From Chlamydiota bacterium (GTDB taxonomy: Bacteria > Chlamydiota > Chlamydiia > Chlamydiales > Parachlamydiaceae): a stretch of DNA of 51,962 nucleotides. Location of the stretch: assembly GCA_013287905.1 (NCBI GenBank), contig JABDCW010000009.1, positions 1-51,962 of the forward strand, read 5' to 3'. The position numbers and the translations under genes are program-made. This document shows positions 1 through 7,816 of the stretch, in pieces. How positions within the stretch are numbered: position 1 is the first letter of the stretch; every line of letters begins with the position of its first letter. The notes under the pieces were generated by a model. The model searched no databases and had not been told where the DNA came from. It saw nothing but the letters and a program-made list of their open reading frames with translations.

Positions 1-151
1 CTTGCTATGATACGAAAAAGTAGTTGCAAGCTTAAGTCTATATCATCGCAAATTTTTTTAAGGGGAATTGCTCCTTGCATAATTCATTTCCTTAAAAAAT
101 AAGGTTCCTTGTGCCCGCACTATTTCCTCTGAATTTCCTCTGGCTAAAAAT

Positions 152-180
152 ATTCCTTTATGTCACTCTTCAATTATAAT
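152..180 (+). promoter_or_regulatory. Putative promoter of the ROK kinase gene
   Basis: A perfect TATAAT hexamer lies at 175-180, 20 bp before the ATG of the ROK kinase gene. The region about 17 bp further upstream has only a weak -35 match. A short AAAGG ribosome-binding site (191-195) precedes the ATG. The rest of bases 1-150 is AT-rich and shows no gene; it holds a small AAGG/CCTT dyad near 92-118. Function is inferred from the hexamer alone. Confidence 0.35.
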
Positions 181-199
181 GTAAAGATGGTAAAGGTCT

Positions 200-1153
200 A
201 TGAATGAATGTGCTATCGGAATAGATTTGGGTGGAACAAAAATCAAAGTGGCGCTCGTCGACCGCTCCGGGCAAATCTATTATAATCAAAAAATCCCAAC
301 CCGTGCGGAACTAGGGTCGCAATCTGTTATTCAGGCAATCGTGCAAGAGGTTGCCAAATTGCAATCCTCCAAAGAATATCAAATCAAGGCTTTGGGGATT
401 GGAGTGGCAGGACAGATAGAGGCGGATTCTGGAATAGTAAAATTTGCCCCGAACTTAAAATGGCACAACGTCGCACTAAAGTCCGGGCTTTATCATCAAA
501 TTCATCTCCCTGTTGCTGTTGTAGACGATGTAAAAGCCGCAGCATACGGGGAGTGGAAATATGGGGCCGGCAAGGGCTGCAGCGATCTTGTCTGTATGTT
601 TATCGGTACAGGGATTGGAGGCGGGATTATTGCGAACGGCAAATTATTTGGCGGCGGCAGTAATACTGCAGGCGAAATTGGGCATATGATTGTCGAGCAA
701 AACGGACCTGAGTGCACGTGCGGAAATTGGGGATGCGTTGAGGCGATCGGTGGTGGCTGGGCCATCGCAAAGCATGCCAAAGAAATGGTGAAAAACGATC
801 GGCAGGCCGGGCAGTATCTGCTGGATTGTTGTCAGTCCATCGATGAAATTACAGCAGCTCATGTGGCTTTAGGAGCTCAAAAAGGGGACCCCCTTTGCCA
901 AAAGGTAATCGGGAATGCTGTCAACGCCATTGTTGCATGTTCAGTGAATATTGTGAATGTGCTAAACCCTATAAAATTGATCGTTGGCGGGGGAGTGGTC
1001 AAAGGCATTCCTCATCTTTTGGATGAAATACGAAAAGGGATTAAAGCCCGGGCGCTTGCAGCTGCCTGCGGAAACCTCGAAGTAGTCGATGCGGCTTTAG
1101 GAGACAATGCAGGTGTGGTCGGAGCTGCCACATACGCGTTAGATCAAGTGTAA
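200..1153 (+). CDS. ROK-family sugar kinase (glucokinase-like)
   Basis: 317 residues, usual length for a ROK kinase. Such proteins phosphorylate glucose or related sugars (GlcNAc, mannose, fructose) with ATP in the cytoplasm. The N-terminal phosphate-binding loop DLGGTK is at residues 9-14. The sugar-binding segment VVDDVKAAAYGEW follows near residue 110, then GTGIGGGII and the ROK signature GEIGHM. The family zinc motif CTCGNWGCVE is present at about residues 172-181, with all three Cys. The start ATG follows AAAGG. A short hypothetical gene begins 15 bp downstream and may be cotranscribed. The exact sugar cannot be told from sequence; glucokinase is the default reading because it would feed glycolysis together with pyruvate kinase elsewhere in the window. 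Confidence 0.9.
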   Translation: MNECAIGIDLGGTKIKVALVDRSGQIYYNQKIPTRAELGSQSVIQAIVQEVAKLQSSKEYQIKALGIGVAGQIEADSGIVKFAPNLKWHNVALKSGLYHQIHLPVAVVDDVKAAAYGEWKYGAGKGCSDLVCMFIGTGIGGGIIANGKLFGGGSNTAGEIGHMIVEQNGPECTCGNWGCVEAIGGGWAIAKHAKEMVKNDRQAGQYLLDCCQSIDEITAAHVALGAQKGDPLCQKVIGNAVNAIVACSVNIVNVLNPIKLIVGGGVVKGIPHLLDEIRKGIKARALAAACGNLEVVDAALGDNAGVVGAATYALDQV

Positions 1154-1168
1154 ACGATAGGAATATGT

Positions 1169-1519
1169 ATGAACGATTATAGTCACCATAGAAGATTGGA
1201 ACATCCTTTAAGTGCTTTGTCGTCGACGGGCAGCGCCATGGTAGAGAAGGCGCAACAAGAAGTCAATGAAAAGCAGGAACAGGAATCTTTGCCGCTGGGA
1301 AAACGCACCAATGAAGAAGCGTTCAAAACGTTTCAGAATGCTGAAACGACCATACAAACAGAAACGCACCAAAAGAGGTTCACCGCAATACACTTGGGAA
1401 GCACAAGATCAGATGATCACTTAAGTGTCAGGCAAAGAGAGTTAAATGAAGACTGGCGCTTTTTAGTGCTCAGAAACGGACAGGGTGGCTCTTTACGTAC
1501 TGCGATATCCCTTTTATAA
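1169..1519 (+). CDS. Small hypothetical hydrophilic protein
   Basis: 116 residues, not recognised. The start has an AGGA ribosome-binding site 7 bp upstream and lies 15 bp after the ROK kinase stop, so the two are probably cotranscribed. The protein is strongly hydrophilic, rich in Glu, Gln, Thr and Arg, with a helix-prone central segment (residues about 25-60) and no signal peptide or membrane segment. It ends convergently with the next gene, 51 bp away, with no clear hairpin between them. It could be an effector-type or chlamydia-specific protein, but nothing visible assigns a function. Confidence 0.55.
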   Translation: MNDYSHHRRLEHPLSALSSTGSAMVEKAQQEVNEKQEQESLPLGKRTNEEAFKTFQNAETTIQTETHQKRFTAIHLGSTRSDDHLSVRQRELNEDWRFLVLRNGQGGSLRTAISLL

Positions 1520-1570
1520 TGGACCTCTAGCATAATTCATTTCTATCCAGTCTGCCCAAAATCCAAGAAT

Positions 1571-3058
1571 CTATTCTATCTCATGATCCTGGTTCATCCA
1601 GGAAATGAATTGATTGGCCGATATATGCGTGTGCACCATGCATTCACGTAAAAAGAGGATTCCCCATGCCCCTAAGACTCGCATTTTATAGAGGACTTTT
1701 ACACAGATTTTCGCGAGCGATTTCGAAAGGAGGACCGTACCATTCCATATCCTTTGAGGAAGTAAAGTCAATTGCTTGCGTAGTAAGGGGATGTTTCTTT
1801 TAAAAAACAGGAAACCTTGGATTTTTAAAAATTCCCCGCTATTTTTTAGCCCTGATTTTATCCTTTGAACTTTCTTTATTTTATGCAAGGGTAAGGCCGC
1901 AGACTTCAGTCTGGTTCCCTGTTTCATAATGAATTGACAGGACTTCATAAAAAATTGGACAAGTTTGCTTTTTTTTTGTCTGTCCAGGTAGTTTTTTATC
2001 GAGTGCAATAGGGCTGACAAAAGAGAGAAAAGGGGAAAAAGCACCTGCTTCTCAACATGATTTTTAAGAACCTTAAAACGGGCTGCTAACCTGCCGATCC
2101 CCTGATGAGTCGCATTTCGGGCCAGACTCATGCAGTTCTTTACCGGAGGCATAATACGCTCCATGATCCTGCAGATGTGCCCCTCGATCCATTTAACTAA
2201 ACCAGACAACCACTTGTACAACCGGGAAATGATACCACACAGATAAGTTATCCAATGTTGACCTAGCTTGCACGTATTTTTAGCCAAAGATAAAACGAAA
2301 TTTTTGGCCTTATGGTAGGAAGATTGTAAATGTGATTGGATATGCCTGCTACGTGAAATTTGGGTTTTTATTATCTGAAATGGGAATGAGATGAAATTGA
2401 TGACAGGAATAATGACAAAATTGTTCGTGGTTTCAGCAACAGCATGGAATCTCTCAGAAATTGCTCCAATCAGCTTTTGGGTTTCTTCTTTGATTTTTTC
2501 AGATGTATGCTTTAATACCGGTTTGATGAATTTACTAAGGGAAGCATAGGCCTTTTTTGAAAAGTTGCGTCCGATATTTGTACACGTTCTCGCAACATGA
2601 GTAAATCGTTGATAGGTAAGATGAAAGAATTGTAGGCCATTACCGATCAGCTGCTTGATCAAACCCGACATGAGGTCGGTGATTTTTTCAGACAACGGTT
2701 TTGCAAATTTTCCAATATGGAGCCATTCACACTTCACGAAAACCTTTGGAATTAATTGAGTGACAATCCACTTTGGGATTCCATATGTACACAGGTAGAC
2801 GGGAACCATAATAGTGAGAAAAATGTATTTTCCCACTTGTGCAGCTACGACAAAGGATTCGTGCGAAAGTTGCAGGCCATGGATTTTAAAACGTTCGGAA
2901 GTTTCGAGATTAACACGCGCCTGCGCTCTGTGCAGTGTGTCCAGGGGTGGAGGGGGCGCTTTTTTCAATGGACGCGCATTAGGATTTTGAATGACATCAT
3001 AAACACTATCGGTCTGGTTGCATCTTGAGATGCTGTCATGACTAACTGGACCTGGCAT
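1571..3058 (-). CDS. Large basic hypothetical protein with a membrane segment
   Basis: 495 residues, not recognised. I chose the ATG at 3058 because GAGG lies 5 bp upstream; a TTG one codon earlier is unlikely. It starts 9 bp after the threonine dehydrogenase stop and is the last gene of the rnr-exonuclease-tdh unit. After a Pro-rich stretch (about residues 34-40) there is a hydrophobic segment at about 75-95. The remainder is a long string of amphipathic, Lys/Ser/His/Phe-rich helices interrupted by short hydrophobic patches, strongly basic overall. This composition suggests peripheral membrane binding or a secreted chlamydia-specific protein. No catalytic motif is visible. Confidence 0.6.
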   Translation of the reverse strand: MPGPVSHDSISRCNQTDSVYDVIQNPNARPLKKAPPPPLDTLHRAQARVNLETSERFKIHGLQLSHESFVVAAQVGKYIFLTIMVPVYLCTYGIPKWIVTQLIPKVFVKCEWLHIGKFAKPLSEKITDLMSGLIKQLIGNGLQFFHLTYQRFTHVARTCTNIGRNFSKKAYASLSKFIKPVLKHTSEKIKEETQKLIGAISERFHAVAETTNNFVIIPVINFISFPFQIIKTQISRSRHIQSHLQSSYHKAKNFVLSLAKNTCKLGQHWITYLCGIISRLYKWLSGLVKWIEGHICRIMERIMPPVKNCMSLARNATHQGIGRLAARFKVLKNHVEKQVLFPLFSLLSALLHSIKNYLDRQKKSKLVQFFMKSCQFIMKQGTRLKSAALPLHKIKKVQRIKSGLKNSGEFLKIQGFLFFKRNIPLLRKQLTLLPQRIWNGTVLLSKSLAKICVKVLYKMRVLGAWGILFLRECMVHTHISANQFISWMNQDHEIE

Positions 3059-3066
3059 CAAACCTC

Positions 3067-4098
3067 TTAATCGGAACTCCAGTCGAGGATCACTTTACCG
3101 CAAGAACCGGAAAGCATGGCGGCAAATCCCTTCTCGAAGTCCTGAAAATTAAAATGATGGGTGATGACCGGCTGCAGATCCAGTCCGCTTTCGATCATAT
3201 GAGTCATCTGATACCACGTTGAGAAAATTTCGCGTCCATAGATCCCTTTAATTTGAAGCATTTTAAAGATGACCAAATCCCAATCAATGCTGCAAGCGGT
3301 AGGAAAAATTCCTAGTAGAGCAATATTTGCTCCCGGTTGCGCTGTTTCTAATAATGTACATAATGCCTTTGGATTTCCAGACATTTCGAGTCCGACAGTA
3401 AAACCGCTATCTACTCCCGCAGCTATCATTCGTTCTGTTAAGACTTCCGTGCCGATATTAACGGTATGGGTCGCGCCAAGTTTACGGGCTAAGTCTAAAC
3501 GGTATGGATTTGTATCGGTAATAAATACGGTACGGGCCCCTGCTTTCCTTGCAATAGCCGCAGCCATCATGCCGATGGGGCCGGCACCTGTAATTAATAC
3601 ATTTTCTGCCGTTAACGGAAATGATAATGCCGTATGGGTTGCATTGCCATAAGGGTCAAAGATGGCTCCGAGATCATCTGAGACTGTTTCAGGGAGTTTA
3701 AAAACATTCTCTGCAGGAAGATTAAAAAATTCAGCAAAACAGCCGTGCCTGTGCACTCCGACCCCTAATGTTTGCATGCACAAATGTTTCTTTCCTTTTC
3801 GGCACGGAGGACATTGTCCGCAAGTGATGTGTCCCTCTCCGCTTACGCGGTCTCCAATTTTATAGTCTTTCACATTTTTTCCTACCTCGACAATATGTCC
3901 CATGAATTCGTGACCAATGACCATTGGGGCCGGAATTGTTTTTTGTGCCCATGCATCCCATTTATAAATATGCAGGTCGGTGCCGCAAATCGATGTTTTA
4001 TGAGGTTTAATCAAAACTTCGTTATCCTGGCAAGCGGGAACGGGTACATCGTCCAGATGCAAGCCTGGCTCTGAATATTTTTTTACTATTGCTTTCAT
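3067..4098 (-). CDS. tdh: L-threonine 3-dehydrogenase
   Basis: 343 residues, a zinc-dependent medium-chain dehydrogenase that oxidises L-threonine to 2-amino-3-ketobutyrate with NAD+. Catalytic zinc ligands C38, H63 and E64 are visible ([18 protein letters not shown]). The structural zinc set is C93, C96, C99, C107. The Rossmann loop GAGPIG follows at about residue 171. [14 protein letters not shown] is typical of Tdh rather than of alcohol or sorbitol dehydrogenases. The start ATG overlaps the exonuclease stop (ATGA), so translation is probably coupled. The usual partner gene kbl (2-amino-3-ketobutyrate CoA ligase) is not next to it nor elsewhere in this window. Confidence 0.93.
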   Translation of the reverse strand: MKAIVKKYSEPGLHLDDVPVPACQDNEVLIKPHKTSICGTDLHIYKWDAWAQKTIPAPMVIGHEFMGHIVEVGKNVKDYKIGDRVSGEGHITCGQCPPCRKGKKHLCMQTLGVGVHRHGCFAEFFNLPAENVFKLPETVSDDLGAIFDPYGNATHTALSFPLTAENVLITGAGPIGMMAAAIARKAGARTVFITDTNPYRLDLARKLGATHTVNIGTEVLTERMIAAGVDSGFTVGLEMSGNPKALCTLLETAQPGANIALLGIFPTACSIDWDLVIFKMLQIKGIYGREIFSTWYQMTHMIESGLDLQPVITHHFNFQDFEKGFAAMLSGSCGKVILDWSSD

Positions 4099-4703
4099 AA
4101 TGTCTCTTCTTTGTTATGTGTCCAATTTAGGTTTAAAACCGCCTTATAGCAGGCGATGAGGTGATTCACTCCATTCATTGACCTGTGGCGGTCATTTTCA
4201 GGAGGAATGTGGTACGTTCTGGCAATTGCGTTTTTTGAAAAACGGATGGAGTCTGGAATAGGTGTGCCTTCTCTTTGGGAAGCAGCGACTTGGGCTGCCC
4301 AAAACATCGATGCCAGGTCCAGCCAGTGGTACGGCCAATTCAGTTCCTCCTGCCTGTAAGTGTCGACTAATTGAATGAAAAATCCTCTGTCAAAGGAGGG
4401 GTTTTGGCAAATAAATACAGCATTGTCCCGGTTAATGGGAATAGCATTAAATCGATCGATAATATTTTCTGCAACGACCTTGGCAGGTAATCCCTGTTGA
4501 ATCTCTTCCCATGAAAACTGATTGATCGCTATACTGTGGATGTCTTTTTGGTCCCACACGCTTTGCGGTTGTTTAACGACGCTGTGATATTCGGTTTTGC
4601 AATGGCCGGTCGTAAGGTCGATAATTTTAAAGGCGATGTCGATGATCGCATGTTTTACCGGATGCAGCCCGGTTGTTTCTGAATCCAGAAATATTCCATA
4701 CAT
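4095..4703 (-). CDS. DEDD-family 3'-5' exonuclease (DnaQ/RNase T-like)
   Basis: 202 residues with an RNase T/DnaQ-type exonuclease fold. Exo I motif [11 protein letters not shown] supplies D7 and E9, and Exo II (NPSFDRGFF) supplies D105. The third motif has H173 in [10 protein letters not shown]. The aspartate expected five residues after that His is Gly178, with Asn180 nearby, so the fourth metal ligand appears altered. The gene sits between rnr (2-bp gap) and tdh (4-bp overlap) and is clearly cotranscribed. Pairing with RNase R suggests RNA or oligonucleotide turnover, but a DNA proofreading or repair role is equally possible. Confidence 0.82.
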   Translation of the reverse strand: MYGIFLDSETTGLHPVKHAIIDIAFKIIDLTTGHCKTEYHSVVKQPQSVWDQKDIHSIAINQFSWEEIQQGLPAKVVAENIIDRFNAIPINRDNAVFICQNPSFDRGFFIQLVDTYRQEELNWPYHWLDLASMFWAAQVAASQREGTPIPDSIRFSKNAIARTYHIPPENDRHRSMNGVNHLIACYKAVLNLNWTHNKEETL

Positions 4704-4705
4704 GA

Positions 4706-7096
4706 TTATTTGCGTTTGCCTTTACTTTTGCCAGGGCGAGACGCCCCGGTTACATCCCGAGTTTTTTTGCTCCTGCCAGGACGAGACGCCCTATTCGGAG
4801 TTTTCTTTCTTCTGCCAGGACGGGGCACCCTGGTTACCTTTACCTGTTTAGCCTCGTCTTGATCTACCCGTTCGATGAAGCGCCAATTACTTTCTTGTTT
4901 GATCAGATCGACTTCCATCAAAGAGACGATGATTTTATTGCCTGCGGTGTAAGATTGCCTATGGTGTCGTCCTCTAAGGGCCATGGTCTCTTCATCGAAG
5001 ATAAAATAGTCGTCTTCCAGATCAGATACATGTAAAAAACCCTCGAGCATGAATTCAATCACTTCAAAATAGATACCAAAATTTTTCACCCGTGTAATGA
5101 TGGCTTCATATTCCCGTTTGGGCTTTTCTTTGTTATAGGAATCTAAAAGCCTTAATTTTTTTAATAAAACGACGCTGTTTTCTGCTTTTGCACTGATGCG
5201 CTCTTGTTTGGAACATTGTTCGGAAATCTTGTCCAGATCTTCTTTTGTTTTTTCTTCGTGGAACAAGATCCGGTGGACGACAAGATCGACATAGCGTCTG
5301 ATCGGGCTTGTAAAATGGCAATAATGGGTCAGGCTTAAGCCATAATGCCCGATGTTATCCGCAGAATAAACGGCAAGACGCATGCGCCTGATGTAGCTTG
5401 TTGCAAGATATTCCCCATAGGGCGTACTCATGGCCTCATCAAAAAGCTTTTGAATTTCTTTTGGTGTTGGTGTGGGCGAAAGTTCATAGCCAAAGGCAGA
5501 GGCAAGGAGGGAAAAGTCCTTCATGTTTTCTTCAGCGGGTTCATCATGGACGCGGTAGGTCAGGGGTTTGTTTTCATTGCTTAAGTGCAAGGCAACTGTT
5601 TCGTTAGCCTTCAACATAAACTCTTCCACAAGCTGATGAGTGATGTCATAGACGATGTAGTCAGTCTTTACAGGCGCTCCTTGTTCGTCGACAATGACGA
5701 CGAGTTCCGGCATTCCAAACTCAATGCTGCCGCGCTCATAGCGTTTCTTTTTAAGAAGGCCGCACAGTTCCACCATTAAATGTAGTTTTTCTGCATGAGG
5801 GCTTTTTTTAACGCCATCTAAAACACTTTTTGCCTCGCGATAGGTGAACCGTTTGCAACTTTTAATGACACTTCGAGTGATGCGATAATGGCACATCTCC
5901 CCGTTATTGTCGAATTCCATTAAAACAGAAACGGTAAGTCTATTAACGTTTGGTTTTAAGCTGCATAAATTGTCTGATAGTTCCCTGGGGAGCATCGGCA
6001 GGCAAAATCCGGGGAAGTAAGTGGAATTGGAGCGTTGCCTCGCTTCGAGATCGATAATGCCATCCTGAGTGACGTAATGGGACACATCGGCAATATGGAC
6101 CCCTAAGTGATAGCGACCATCGGAATCTTTAGTCAGGCTGATGGCGTCATCGTAATCTTTTGCCGTGTCGGGGTCAATGGTAAAGCACGTTACTTTGCGC
6201 AAATCTTCCCGTTTGCGAATTTCCTTAAGCGGTACCAGTTTGCCGAATGTAAGCGCTTCTTGCTGGACACTTTCAGAAAATGTCTTACGCAAGTCATATT
6301 CTTCTATGGCTGCATTAACATCGCAGGAAGGGTCGGAAATATTTCCTAAGCTTTGGGTGAATTTGCAGGTGGTAGAATTGTTTTTGTTTCCCCATTCGAT
6401 CACTTCCATCACGATGCGGTCGCCCAATTTCAGCTTCTTGCGCCCTTCCATCTGCACAATAATTTTTTGATCCGTCCCGAGCATTGGGGCATAGGCGTAA
6501 GGAGTTCCCTGATATCCGATCTCTGTAACGATGCCCGCCAAATGGGTGCGTGCCCTTGAGAGGACGCGTACTACTTTTCCTTCCGGCCCTTTTTCCGAAA
6601 CGAATTCGGTATTGACAAGAACTTCAACCGCATCGCCATCGACTGCGTTGTACGTTTGATGTTTAGGGATAAAGATATCTTCCAGATAGATTGTTGGATT
6701 GTCTGGTTTGACGAAGCCAAAACCTCTGGGGTGCAGGTTGATGATACCCCGGATCAGATCAGAGGTAAGGGATTGATTTTCTTTAGATTCGGGACTTGCC
6801 AATGAATAGCGGCCTAAATGTAGCGAAAGAGTGTGGCTCGCGACAAGGGAGTCGAGAATTTCGGTAAATAACTGACGATGCTGCTGCGGGATCTGAAGTC
6901 GCTGGATCAGCTCAATCTCAGTTAAGGTTTTAAACCCTTTTCCGGTGACAAACCCGAGCGTGGTTTTAAGAATATTGTCAAAAAGTCTTTGTTCTTTAGA
7001 AGACCTTAATGTGGATTGCGGTTCTTGTAAGGTAGGAGGAGGTGTATGGGAATTATTTTCTTTTTGGTTCTCTTTTTTAGTCTTTTTTTTTCTCAT
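4706..7096 (-). CDS. rnr: Ribonuclease R (3'-5' exoribonuclease)
   Basis: 796 residues from the ATG at 7096; this start gives a Lys-rich N-terminus, whereas earlier in-frame starts would run into a repeat element. RNase R degrades structured RNA 3' to 5'. Visible parts are an N-terminal winged-helix/cold-shock region, the RNB catalytic domain with the aspartate cluster in DPDTAKDYDDAISL, the HFTSPIRRYVDL motif, and a C-terminal S1 domain (EYEAIITRVKNFGIYFEV). The tail is very basic and holds three near-repeats, RPGRRKK, RPGRSKK and RPGKSKG, possibly an RNA-binding extension. It is the first gene of a four-gene unit with the exonuclease, tdh and a hypothetical gene. Confidence 0.94.
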   Translation of the reverse strand: MRKKKTKKENQKENNSHTPPPTLQEPQSTLRSSKEQRLFDNILKTTLGFVTGKGFKTLTEIELIQRLQIPQQHRQLFTEILDSLVASHTLSLHLGRYSLASPESKENQSLTSDLIRGIINLHPRGFGFVKPDNPTIYLEDIFIPKHQTYNAVDGDAVEVLVNTEFVSEKGPEGKVVRVLSRARTHLAGIVTEIGYQGTPYAYAPMLGTDQKIIVQMEGRKKLKLGDRIVMEVIEWGNKNNSTTCKFTQSLGNISDPSCDVNAAIEEYDLRKTFSESVQQEALTFGKLVPLKEIRKREDLRKVTCFTIDPDTAKDYDDAISLTKDSDGRYHLGVHIADVSHYVTQDGIIDLEARQRSNSTYFPGFCLPMLPRELSDNLCSLKPNVNRLTVSVLMEFDNNGEMCHYRITRSVIKSCKRFTYREAKSVLDGVKKSPHAEKLHLMVELCGLLKKKRYERGSIEFGMPELVVIVDEQGAPVKTDYIVYDITHQLVEEFMLKANETVALHLSNENKPLTYRVHDEPAEENMKDFSLLASAFGYELSPTPTPKEIQKLFDEAMSTPYGEYLATSYIRRMRLAVYSADNIGHYGLSLTHYCHFTSPIRRYVDLVVHRILFHEEKTKEDLDKISEQCSKQERISAKAENSVVLLKKLRLLDSYNKEKPKREYEAIITRVKNFGIYFEVIEFMLEGFLHVSDLEDDYFIFDEETMALRGRHHRQSYTAGNKIIVSLMEVDLIKQESNWRFIERVDQDEAKQVKVTRVPRPGRRKKTPNRASRPGRSKKTRDVTGASRPGKSKGKRK

Positions 7097-7158
7097 GAAA
7101 TCATTTTTAGGGTTAATATCTCGAAGCCCCGAGTATATCATAATCTCGAATTTAATGA

Positions 7159-7322
7159 TATACCGAACGTGATTCAAAAATTGGTTTTTGACGGCGTTGG
7201 CTTTGCATCAAAATTTTTGTCTTCACTCGTGCCTTGCCATAGGCAATGGTCACTCGTTCCAGACGAAAAATTTTGAGCAGCCTCCTTGCCAAAATTCCAA
7301 TTTTTGAACCACCTTCGGTATA
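7159..7322. mobile_element. 164-bp MITE-like element, copy A
   Basis: Bounded by TATACCGAA and TTCGGTATA, with imperfect terminal inverted repeats of about 35 bp (TACCGAACGTGATTCAAAAA against TACCGAAGGTGGTTCAAAAA). Near-identical elements of exactly the same length lie at 33880-34043 and 51427-51590. An internal dyad (CTTGCCATAGGCAATGG) sits in the middle. There is no coding capacity. TA at both borders would fit IS630/Tc1-type TA target duplication; this is inferred. Confidence 0.85.
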
Positions 7323-7335
7323 GTTCGATAATAAT

Positions 7336-7698
7336 GACAGACATGGACAATGGACAATGGACAACATGGACGACATGGACGACATGGACGAACAGCCATG
7401 GACTTCATGGACGACATGAGACAATTGCAGAATTGACAATAAAATAATTTAACAAGATCGTCTCCGGCAAGCAAGATTAAGATCATGATCAAGATCGAGA
7501 TTAAGAACATTCCTAATCTCGATCTTGATCATGATCTTAATCTTGCTTGCCGAAAAGCGTTTGAACTGGACTTTTGCAATTGTCTCACTTGGACAAATAT
7601 GGACAACATGGAAAGACCGGAGTTGTCCAAGTCGTCCATGGCTGTTCGTCCATGTCGTCCATGAAGTCCATATCGTCCATTGTCCATCGTCCATTAAT
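7336..7698. repeat. Giant nested palindrome built of short repeated words
   Basis: The outer arms are runs of the word ATGGAC/ATGGACGAC (about 7336-7432), matched by its complement GTCCAT at about 7590-7692. An independent perfect palindrome (7465-7552) lies inside. The segment fills the divergent gap between rnr and the HD-domain gene. No credible gene: reading frames through it consist of repeated Met-Asp, Trp-Thr or Val-His words. Confidence 0.75.
7465..7552. repeat. Perfect 39-bp-arm palindrome with 10-nt loop
   Basis: Arms at 7465-7503 and 7514-7552 are exact reverse complements, separated by AGAACATTCC. The arms are made of overlapping AAGATCATGATC/AAGATCGAGATT words, so each arm is itself partly palindromic (ATGATCAT). 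It could form a cruciform or a very stable RNA hairpin. Confidence 0.9.
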
Positions 7699-7704
7699 AA
7701 TTTA

Positions 7705-7800
7705 AATTAAGTTTAATTAAATAATTTAATTAATTTGTTTGAAAGTAATTTAAATAATTTACTATGATGACGATTGAGTGGGTGTTATAAATTATTTAAA
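7705..7800 (+). promoter_or_regulatory. AT-rich TTTAATTAA tract upstream of HD-domain gene
   Basis: Contains GTTTAATTAAATAATTTAAT and TAATT extensions (about 7711-7736) within nearly pure A/T, followed by an AGGT ribosome-binding site at 7807 and the ATG at 7817. Similar TTAATTAA-type tracts precede three other effector-like genes in this window. A regulatory role is inferred only from position and recurrence. Confidence 0.3.
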
Positions 7801-7816
7801 ACTTTGAGGTGTTACT

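Noticed and set aside
7097..7177. Longer N-terminus of RNase R from 7177
   Set aside because: The extension is encoded partly by MITE copy A and has no ribosome-binding site; the start at 7096 gives a normal length.
7152..7710. Several short frames in the rnr/HD-gene gap
   Set aside because: They consist of Met-Asp, Ser-Met or Val-His word repeats read from palindromic DNA and the MITE.
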